A stretch of 14,930 nucleotides of DNA from Ochromonadaceae sp. CCMP2298 (lineage: Eukaryota > Sar > Synurophyceae > Ochromonadales > Ochromonadaceae): NCBI GenBank assembly GCA_026770595.1, contig MU634167.1:1-14930 (forward strand). The letters are read 5' to 3'. This document shows, piece by piece, positions 1-7,342 of the stretch. Position 1 is the first letter of the stretch, and each line of letters starts with the position of its first letter. The notes below the pieces were generated by a model. It saw only the letters and a program-made list of their open reading frames with translations, was not told the DNA's origin and ran no database searches. The translations under genes and the position numbers were made by a program.

Positions 1-1200
1 AACACGCTTAGTTTGCTGGGGCCTCGAATCAAGTTGAATCTGACGATACAGCGACTGATACCATTGGAGACAATGCACTCAGCGACTAGACAGATAGGAG
101 GACTCGAACCGAGATCTGCTTTAGGTGCTGTGGTGGGAGTCTGTCGGAACACGGGAGGAGACATACAACTTGTTGGGACTTGCATAAGCGAGATAGAGGT
201 CAGTAGGAAACCAACAACAATCCTACCTGTGATAATGAGACCTTCCTATGGAGCGCTCAAGCTCTATCAGATCAAAAACGCATTCGAGATATCAGTCGAG
301 GACATTTGACGAGCGTGAGAGGGTGATCGACGGGTCAAACAACGACCACGACAACTTCACGCCCATCACTGACAGAGACACTGATGGATAAACGTATTCA
401 GACCAACCCGCAGAGGGTGACTGTGATGTCTACGATTGCTTACCTGGGAGGAATCTGACTGTTGGCTCGCGCGCCTAAGACACTTTGAGTGTGGCAGAAG
501 TGAGGTTCATAATAGTAGAAACCGGCCCATAAACAGATCACGAACTGCCAGAGGGTGGCAGTGACACTAGTGGAGAGCAAGTCGATTGTGCGAGAATCAT
601 GCTCATCAAGAAGTGAGGACAGTGTGGCAGAAGTAAAGACAGCTTTCACAAACCCCAGACAGACTCTGCACGAAACCGATTGGTGATACGAAGGCAAAAT
701 GTGACCTGGGAATACATCAATTCGGATACGATAGAAGTAGTACACGGCGAAGCCCCGTGGGACTCTAGAACTGGTGCTGAAAAGGCAATGAAACCAGAAC
801 AACCAAGTCAGAAACTATTGTTGTCAGACTATGGTAACCAGTACTATGCTTGTCTAAGAGATGTCTATGAAGAAGGCGCTGAAAAGTGTCAGATCTGAAG
901 AATCCAATGAGGCTGAAGCAGATAAAAGCATGATAGTGAAACAATAAATGTTATTGGTCATTAAGTATAGAAAAATATTCTCTATCAAGATGAAGAATAT
1001 AATATCTGATACTACATGTACATGATACATGTCATTAAGCGCAAAAAGGCAAACCTGAGCCACACAGCTATAGAATGGTCGGGAAAAGGTGCAAAACCAG
1101 AAGAGTCGAAAGGACCTGGTGTGTCATCAGCAACTCTGAGTATACTGGCCTACGTGATGAGTGCTGTTGAATATAGCGACCGTAATCAGGAGATGTTAAG

Positions 1201-1377
1201 ATCTTTAGACATAGAGACTGCATCTGATGATAAAAAGCCCAAGCAGGTGAATCTGATGAGGTTACCACTTATAGGCTGAACGAAGAAAGTCATTAGGCTC
1301 TTTAGACATGAAGACAGTATCTGATGATAAAAAGCTAAAGCAGGTAAACCTGATGAGGTTACCAGTACTGGGCTGAA
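1201..1377 (+). repeat. Tandem duplication, about 97 bp period, two copies
   Basis: Two copies of a roughly 80 bp unit lie at 1201-1281 and 1298-1377 (offset 97 bp). Each contains TCTGATGATAAAAAGC, then a GATGAGGTTACCA core, and ends GGCTGAAC. The copies differ at scattered positions, so the duplication is not very recent. It lies where the end of the copia reverse transcriptase should be. A piece readable in each copy (SDDKK ... NLMRLP) weakly resembles the segment before the VGSLMYL motif of copia RT. That assignment is an inference. Confidence 0.8.
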
Positions 1378-1380
1378 CTA

Positions 1381-1530
1381 TATGGTTGCAAATAGATCCA
1401 GACATGGAAGAATTTGTAGACTATAGAAAATATAGTTGCAAATATATCCAGATATGGAAGAATTTGTAGACGATAGAAAATATAGTTGCAAATAGATCCA
1501 GATATGGAAGAATTTGTAGACTATAGAAAA
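1381..1530 (+). repeat. 50 bp tandem repeat, three copies
   Basis: Three consecutive copies of a 50 bp unit start at 1381, 1431 and 1481. Each has GTTGCAAATA, then GAAGAATTTGTAGAC, and ends ATAGAAAA. Copies differ at only a few positions. Because 50 is not a multiple of three, each added copy shifts the reading frame, so expansion by itself would break the pol frame. The array lies inside the copia remnant, between the eroded RT region and RNase H. Confidence 0.9.
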
Positions 1531-2349
1531 GAAGGAGGTGACAGTGACAACCAAAGAATATGGAACTAGTGATGACTGATCTCCATCGTTAGAATTACCA
1601 GAACTGGCTGTTATCTACCTAGAGACAAGGTCTCACTGTGTTACTTACCGAGACTGGAAGTACTATATATGAATAGAGAAGTACCGAAAGGACCACGCCG
1701 ACAGGGCATACTCCTTCACTGTACAAATCTACAGGTGAACACATGGGGCGATGCATCGTATGCAGCTCAAGTGTTGGCAAAGGACACACTGTATGTGGGT
1801 AACTCATATGTACTTTGGAGAAGAGGTAAACAGAAGTAACAAGTTACACCGTCTACGGACGCAGAGGTCATAGCTGTAGTGAAAGCAGTAATGATGGCAG
1901 CTTGGCTGAGAGAAGTGCAGAAGGTAATGCATATAGAGTACCATTGAGTCACGTGATACTTTACCAAGACAATGGAAGTTGTCTCACTATGATAAGTGTA
2001 GAGTCCAAGTACAAGAGATCGAAGCATATCTTGACCAAGGTCATGTATGTTAGAGACCTGGTGACGACGGGTAGTATAGTGGGTGAACACATTGGAACTG
2101 ATCTCAGACTCCAATACGTGGTAACCAAACCTTTGTCAGGAAAGACTTTCGAGAGCTTTTGAACCTGATAGGTATAAGGTGAGACATTTATACATAAATA
2201 TTAGGAAGAAATATATATACACATATCAAGAGGGTGTGTTGACTATAATATAATATAGGCAGTAATCACTGGATACAGTGAATTGATTGCTATGTGCATA
2301 TACTAAGTTGATTCACTTGTAAAGGGTGCTCATATGTAGATACAGAGAT

Positions 2350-2450
2350 ACGGACGTAAGTTACATATGCATATACAGAGTAACGGACGTAAGTTACATA
2401 TGTATATATAGAGTAACGGACGTAAGTTATATAGTAACGTACGTAAGTTA
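2350..2450 (+). repeat. 33 bp tandem repeat inside the LTR
   Basis: The core CGGACGTAAGTTA begins at 2351, 2384 and 2417 (period 33 bp). A fourth, shortened copy starts at 2438 with one change (CGTACGTAAGTTA). The spacers read CATATGCATATA and similar. Short direct repeats in an LTR upstream of the TATA-like box (2661) are in the usual place for retrotransposon enhancer (U3) repeats. That role is inferred from position only. Confidence 0.85.
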
Positions 2451-2660
2451 CAATTGCAGTAAATGGCTGGAGTTACAGACAGTGTGGCTGGTATTGAATT
2501 ACAACACTGAGATGACTTCTTCGGAAGTGTCCGAGGAAGTAAGGCTCAAATGACACATGCCGGAGTGCAGTTGCTTTTTGATCCTTTTGGATGCTGTAGG
2601 CAGATTTAAGTTCTTGTTATCGAGTCTACCGTTAGTGAGATCGATCCACAAGAGACTCTC

Positions 2661-2670
2661 TTATATAGAA
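2661..2670 (+). promoter_or_regulatory. TATA-like box in the LTR
   Basis: TTATATAGAA is a good TATA-box match in an otherwise mixed-composition stretch. It lies about 425 bp into the proposed LTR, a usual place for an LTR promoter, and 437 bp upstream of the protease start codon on the same strand. It could once have driven the retrotransposon, and might now add to protease transcription. Confidence 0.4.
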
Positions 2671-2865
2671 CGCTCAGCGTTCGACACAACCACTGGTGGT
2701 TCTAACCACCCACTCACCAAGCCGTGGGAAAAGACCAAATACTCGCAAGCTTATTCTGGGATCTTTGTTACTCAATTATAGAATAATTGACATGAATAGC
2801 TACGATAACTTACTGGTTGAAGTTCTGAAAAAAAAACGGAAAAGCGGGAGCCCAAATCTTCAACA

Positions 2866-3106
2866 CATGAAATCCCCGCATCATCGTGTCTGTTGGAGTC
2901 CCTCACAATCAACTCACAATCACTGTTCGTGACACCCTTGTGAGAGCCAGTAAGACATATTCACAGCTGATCTGAGGTCAAGTGGAGAGAGTCCGGCTTG
3001 CGTTCACAGAGAGAAGATAGAGAGAAGAGCAAACAAGGAACCCCTAGTTGGCAGCCCAAGATTCGTATCCATAGACGAGAAGAACCCTCCAAGAACCCTC
3101 AATTCG
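2866..3106 (+). promoter_or_regulatory. Upstream region and 5' leader of the metalloprotease gene
   Basis: This short stretch separates the LTR end from the protease ATG. No TATA box is visible in it. The last 100 bases are purine-rich (GAGAGAAGATAGAGAGAAG around 3009-3027), and a direct repeat AGAACCCTC occurs twice just before the start codon. It probably holds the 5' UTR and perhaps the core promoter. The transcription start cannot be placed. Confidence 0.35.
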
Positions 3107-6100
3107 ATGAGATCCCTCGCTGCTAGCTCGTTGCTGGTAGTCGTGACCCTGTCTTCGCTGCTGTGCGCGCAGGGCGCGGTGCGGCTGACCAACTCGATGC
3201 CAGCGCAGGCGAAGAGCGGCTCCTCCTTTGCGCTGCTGAAGTCCCGCGTGCACAAGAAGATGCAGAACAAGATGAAGATCAAGGTTGCAACGGAGGGGCA
3301 CGAGGGCGTGGCTGCTGTGTCTGCGAAGGAGGAGGTCACCTTCCTGCCCTCGTCGCTGCACGCCGGCACCGTCGGAGAGCAGATCTCCTTCGGGCTGCTG
3401 GACGGAGAGGAGGTGAAGGGCGAGATCGGCGCGGTGACGGCTCACGGCACCAACCGCTTCGTGTGGTCCGGCACTATTGAAGGCGGCGGGTCGTTCTACC
3501 TGAGTTACTCTGCGGGCGCCATCATGGGCAACGTGTACTACCCCTCCCGCGGCGTGCAGTACGAGTACAGACCCCTGAACCGCTTAGAGGGCTCCTACTC
3601 CCTGCGCGCCGTGCCCACGAACGTGTACGACGAGGAGCCGGAGGAGGTGCACGCGCAGGAGATGCTTCACAGTGCTAAGAGAACCATCCCGGGTCATCTG
3701 CGCGGGGACGCTAAGCTAGCGAAGAAGGCGCAGGGCGTGGCTACCCTGGACACTGCTACGGACAACGCCATCCTGGACGTGATGGTGCTGTTCACCAACG
3801 AGGCCTACGACTACTTCAACAACGACTTTGACTCCGTGCAAGCCTTCGCCGACCTGGGTGTGCAGATGACCAATGACGCGTACGCCAACTCCAACATTAG
3901 CCTACGTATGCGCCTAGTAAGAGCTGCCAAGATCGTCTCCAACACATTCGTCGAGTCTGATTTCTCAACAGACCTGGGCCGGCTGCAGAGCCTGTCGGAC
4001 GGCTACATGGACGATGACATCAGCAACTACAGGGCGGCGGTGGGCGCAGATGCGGTCATCCTGGTCACCTCCGATGCGCAGGTTAGTAACTCTCCCCTCT
4101 TACCCTCACCCCAACCATAACCTGTCATCCCCTAACCTCTCACCCCTAACCTGTCACACCTAACCTCTCACCCTCACCCTAACCTCTCACCCCTACCCCC
4201 TAACCTTCACCCCCTACTCCCTAACCCCCAGTACTGCGGCCTCGGATACCTATGGGCCACTTCTACTCTCGCCTACAGCCTCATCAGCGTCTACTGCCCC
4301 CAGTCCCTCTCGCACGAGGTGGGGCACAACGTCGGCGCCCACCACGACCGCGGAACCGTGGGCAGCACCGACTACACAACGTATAATTACGGCTACTGCT
4401 GGGACACCTCCGCCACCACCTGCTCCCGCTCCGTGCTCGCGTACGCTGGTACGTACTGCCACTGCCTATGTACTACATTTTGTTACGTACTGTGTACTGC
4501 CTGCTATCTGCTCGCTATCTATACGCCATTACTGATGCTGAGGTGGCTGCACCTCTGCCACAGCACGTTACGGTCCTGTCTGACCCCTCTTTCTCTATCG
4601 CCCCATCCTCCTCTCCTCCTCTCCTCCTCTCCTCCTCTTCTCCTCTCCTGCCCCCCTGACACCATCCCTACTGCCTACTGTCTGCTGCTTCACTTTCAGG
4701 CTGCACCACCGACAATGGCCAGTCAGGCTGCCCCCGCGCCTTCTACTTCTCCTCCCCGTCAATCACCAACGGCGCCCTCACCCGCACCACCGGCATCTCC
4801 ACCTCCGACAACGCCCGTGTGCACAACGAGCGCGCTACCACTATAACCAACTGGGTGCCCGCCGTGAGGACTGGGGGCATTATCTCATCCGCGATGCCCG
4901 CCTTCGCCGTCGAGGACTCCTGCGCAGAGGTGGTCATCTCTGGCTGGCGCATCGGCTCAGGCGCGGACATCACCTCGGTCACGCTGGCGGGCGTGGAGGC
5001 CACAAGAATCCTGTCGCAGACGGAGGACAGCGTGGTGGTGTGGGCGGGGCGTGGTGCTGGGGCACTGCAGGCACTGGCAACAGGCACAGGCACAGGCAAC
5101 ATCGTGGTGACATCCTCTGCGGGACTAGTGTCGACCCTGGTGGGGGGCTTCAGCTACGCAGGCGCGTCTAATGCGCTCACTGCCGACTTCGAGTCCGGCA
5201 TCCCCCTCTACTGGCAGTCCACAGGCCACTTCAGCTGGAACGTGGGCCGCTACTGCTCCTCCCTGCCTTGCTCTGTGGCTCCTAACTCCGGACCCTCTGT
5301 GGGGCACGGGGGCACAGGTGATTTCGCCAGGGTGTCAGCACCCGCGGAGGGAGAAGAGACCGCGCAGTTGGACAGCTACTTCAATCTGAACAGCACCTGC
5401 ACCGACACCGTGACCAGCATCAGCCTATATTATCACATGTGGACGCGCTACTCGCAGTGTCGGGGCAGCCTGGTGGTGCAGGAGCAGCTCAGCGGGGGGG
5501 GCTGGACCACCGTGGCCACCGCCTCTGCCTTCCAGAGCGCACAGAACGACGACTACCTGCCTCTGGCGCACACCTTCAGCAACCCCACGCAGGTGACCGG
5601 TGTCCGCATCTTGGCGGACCCCACCTCCAGCATTGCCAGTTGCTTCAACTACGCCTCCGTCTCCATCGATGACATCGTGGTCCAGCGCTCAACCCAATGC
5701 ACCAATAACTTCTGCGGGACCGTCTCGCCCACCACCATCCCCACCGCCAGCCCCACCCTGGGCCCGGGAGAAACCCATGCACCTACCGTGGAACCCTCCC
5801 CTACCCCCACCGTTGCTTCCACTATCCCAAAAACCTCTGTGCCCACCGACGCTCCCACCGAAGCCCCCACCGCCCCCACCTCGACGTACACCTTCCCGCA
5901 CACCACGGGCACGCTGAGCAACACCAACAGTGCACGAAAGAACTACGATAGCGTGCTGCAGAGCGCGTGCTCAGACGATGAACTGTTCTTCTCCACCTGC
6001 TCCTCCCACAGGGGGGACACCTACACCCGCCTCTTCCTGGACGGTGTACAGGTGGCTCGCAACGACGACTCGGAGACCGGCTTGTGCTCCGAAATCACCT

Positions 6101-6768
6101 ACACCTACACGGCCGCAGTCTGTGGCACGCTCGAGCTACGCCTGGGCTGCTTCTCTAGCGACTCCTGCTCGATGACAGCCACTGTGGCAGTTCGCTCCCC
6201 CTTCGACTGGGATTCTTTCAGAGCAACGGGCATCGCCCAGCTCGACACGTTCAAGGGAGATAAATACAACCTCATCGGCGCCAGTGAGTGCCGCGTGCTG
6301 CAGAATGCGGAGAAGGCCATCGTCGTTGCGAAGTCCGGGGTGGTGTCCATGAGACGCGCTAAGGACGAGGACTGTACCCCCCTTGTGGTCGCTAGCGGCA
6401 CCTGCCCCAAGATCACCACCATGAACGGGTACGCGCGCATGCACGTGAACGAACGCCCTGTAAAGGTGGACGCCACCAAGCTGACCCTCGTGTTCGGCAA
6501 GTCTGGAAACCCCAAGGTCTTCCGCTGGAGCCAGCCGCTACTGAAGGACACCGATGTTGTGAAGTTCCGTGCGAGGGGTAAGGGCGACGGAGAGCTGCAT
6601 GAGCAGGACTTCGAGTTCGCGTGGCAGCTGCGCCTGAACGAGGACATGCAGGGCAGTGACGGAAAAATACGCAACTTCCCCAAGGGCGGTCACCACTTCT
6701 TGGAGATCCAGATCCAGCAGGGGGGCGACGTGCGCTCCTGCCTGCGCATGGACAACCTGAATGTGTAA
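3107..6768 (+). CDS. Secreted M12B/reprolysin-like metalloprotease with IPT-like and MAM-like domains, three exons
   Basis: Predicted extracellular zinc protease of 1086 aa. Exons are 3107-4081, 4232-4448 and 4700-6768, and the frame stays open across both GT-AG junctions. Residues 1-24 form a signal peptide (MRSLAASSLLVVVTLSSLLC, cleavage probably after AQGA), which supports this start. Residues 25 to about 215 look like a propeptide with a possible KR cleavage site at 191-192. The catalytic domain (about 222-450) starts LDVMVLFTNEAYDYF and carries the metzincin zinc motif HEVGHNVGAHHD at 353-364 (H353, E354, H357, H363). The later CPRAFYFSS and NARVHNE segments match bacterial-type M12B relatives. 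The Met-turn methionine is replaced by Leu394 (SVLAY). Then come an IPT/TIG-like domain (about 470-551), a MAM-like domain (about 555-729, DFESG ... SGPS-GHGGTGDF ... SIDDIVV), a Pro/Thr-rich linker (737-793), a Cys-containing beta-rich domain (794-897) and an unassigned C-terminus (898-1086). Domains were named by eye. The protease call is firm, the accessory domain names less so. Confidence 0.88.
4082..4231 (+). other. Intron 1 of the metalloprotease gene (150 nt), rich in CCCTAAC motifs
   Basis: The intron begins GTTAGT after CAG and ends CCCCCAG, phase 0. Splicing joins SDAQ to YCGLGY and restores the catalytic domain just before HEXXH. Almost all of it is a C-rich array of CCCTAAC, CTCACC and CTGTCACC words with a period near 15 nt, similar to the telomeric motif CCCTAA but irregular. 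Confidence 0.85.
4449..4699 (+). other. Intron 2 of the metalloprotease gene (251 nt)
   Basis: The donor is GTACGT (4449-4454) and the acceptor CACTTTCAG (4691-4699), phase 1. It splits the Gly398 codon, and splicing joins SVLAYAG to CTTDNGQ, as expected from related M12B proteases. A pyrimidine tract of CTCCT repeats lies at about 4608-4650. The unspliced frame stays open to about 4846, so an unspliced transcript would lose the downstream domains. Confidence 0.85.
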
Positions 6769-6882
6769 TGGGGGCAGGGGGGTATACTGTTAGAGGGTGG
6801 CATGGGGTACGGGCGGGGACCTTTGGACAGAGTCCCTGGTACCCTATGATACACTAGACACTTCATTGGGGGGATTTCTATA

Positions 6883-7059
6883 CACTACACTCCTATTGAG
6901 GGGTTTTATTAGGCACTGCACTCCCATTGAGGGATGTTACACACTACACTCCCATTCAGGGGCGTTGTTACACACTACACTCCTATCGAGGGGTTTTATT
7001 AGGCACTACACTCCCATTGAGGGATGTTACACACTACACTCCCATTCAGGGACGTTACA
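6883..7059 (+). repeat. Higher-order tandem repeat: two copies of a three-unit (A-B-C) block
   Basis: Six related units of 28-31 bp begin CACTACAC or CACTGCAC and contain CTCC(C/T)AT(T/C)(G/C)AGGG. They fall into three types. A (6883-6913 and 6973-7003) ends TTTTATTAGG, B (6914-6941 and 7004-7031) ends GATGTTACA, and C (6942-6972 and 7032-7059) has ATTCAGGG. The order is A-B-C-A-B-C, so a block of about 90 bp was duplicated after the units had diverged. A weaker unit may lie at 6851-6872. The array sits in the probable 3' UTR of the protease gene. Confidence 0.85.
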
Positions 7060-7110
7060 ATAATTGACGTGCGCGTACGGCAAGCAAACTCGCATTTTAT
7101 AAAAAAAAGG

Positions 7111-7124
7111 AATAAAGGAATAAA
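7111..7124 (+). terminator. Poly(A) signals for the metalloprotease transcript
   Basis: Two AATAAA hexamers (7111-7116 and 7119-7124) lie about 345 bp past the protease stop codon, after an A-rich run and before a T-rich stretch (7129-7135). This is the usual arrangement for eukaryotic 3'-end formation. They are the first AATAAA hexamers I find on this strand after the stop. Confidence 0.55.
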
Positions 7125-7342
7125 GCAGTTTTTTTCCCTGCTTTTTAGCAACGGGTAGATTTGTACAGGTGTTTCTAATTTCAAACTCTTTCTCCTACAA
7201 GGCCTCAGGCTTCACAGCTCAAGAGATATAGGGGAGGATGTAGAGTAAAGGAGTGGAGGGGTGGAGGGGTCGAGGGGTAGATAGGTGGAGGGATAGGAGA
7301 ATAGAGGAAAGATGGGAATGTAGAACAATAAAAAGAAATTGA

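Larger units (their letters stand above)
13..2182 (+). pseudogene. Decayed Ty1/copia-type pol remnant (integrase end, eroded RT, RNase H)
   Basis: No single frame stays open here, but pieces in copia pol order can be read. Around 100-220 a stretch containing LEPRSALGAVVGV, followed by EVSRK, resembles the SH3-like segment that ends copia integrases (usual pattern LDPRS-LG-FVGY ... SRDV). At about 1744-1955 frame 1 reads WGDASYAAQ, then TPSTDAEVIAV and AAWLREV, matching the copia RNase H pattern DADWAGD ... SSTEAEY ... WLR. That frame has a stop at 1837-1839 and another just before 1960. A shifted frame (about 1902-2161) continues with DNGSCLTMI, SKHI and TKPLSG, typical of the RNase H C-terminus (DN-SAI, RTKHID, LTKPL). 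A third frame ends RELLNLIGIR with a stop at 2180-2182. The reverse transcriptase region between about 850 and 1700 is barely readable, and I could not find an intact YVDD active-site motif. Frameshifts and stops show it is non-functional. The 5' part of the element lies outside the window. Confidence 0.75.
2237..2865 (+). repeat. Probable 3' LTR of the copia-type element
   Basis: Just after the RNase H remnant, a purine-rich stretch (AAGAGGG at 2228-2234) resembles the polypurine tract and GGGTGTTGA junction common in copia elements. The proposed LTR begins TGTTGA (2237-2242) and ends TCAACA (2860-2865), giving matching terminal inverted repeats with TG...CA ends and a length of 629 bp, ordinary for copia. 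A TATA-like box (TTATATAGAA, 2661-2670) lies inside, as expected of an LTR promoter, and overlaps a perfect 6 bp inverted repeat, GAACGC-TCA-GCGTTC (2668-2682). The 5' LTR is outside the window, so the ends cannot be confirmed by comparing copies. The start is firmer than the end. Confidence 0.6.
6769..7342. other. Convergent intergenic region (3' ends of two genes)
   Basis: The protease gene (+) and the coiled-coil gene (-) end facing each other across 574 bp. The region holds a higher-order tandem repeat (6883-7059), two AATAAA signals for the plus-strand gene (7111 and 7119), a small hairpin (7122-7145), and a purine-rich minisatellite-like stretch of GTGGAGGGG-type words (about 7240-7315). 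I see no coding potential. The only AATAAA hexamers on the minus strand that I find lie inside the repeat (complement of TTTATT near 6905 and 6995), so the two transcripts might overlap. Confidence 0.6.

Noticed and set aside
680-898. Possible small independent gene (72 codons)
   Set aside because: It lies between the integrase end and RNase H of the copia remnant and is better explained as the eroded linker/RT region of pol.
2350-2450. CRISPR-like array
   Set aside because: The units are directly tandem with near-identical spacers, only four copies exist, and the setting is a eukaryotic LTR.
2326-2781. Open frames within the LTR
   Set aside because: They are read from 33 bp tandem repeats and low-complexity sequence, with no domain, and LTRs do not normally encode protein.
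4319-4846. Reading the protease exon 2 frame straight through intron 2 as a separate protein
   Set aside because: The readthrough part is CTCCT low-complexity sequence, while splicing at 4449/4699 restores the expected M12B continuation.
5649-5927. Minus-strand frames with Gly/Val repeats opposite the protease linker
   Set aside because: They mirror the Pro/Thr-rich linker codons and have no domain signature. The plus-strand frame is part of a clear multi-domain protein.
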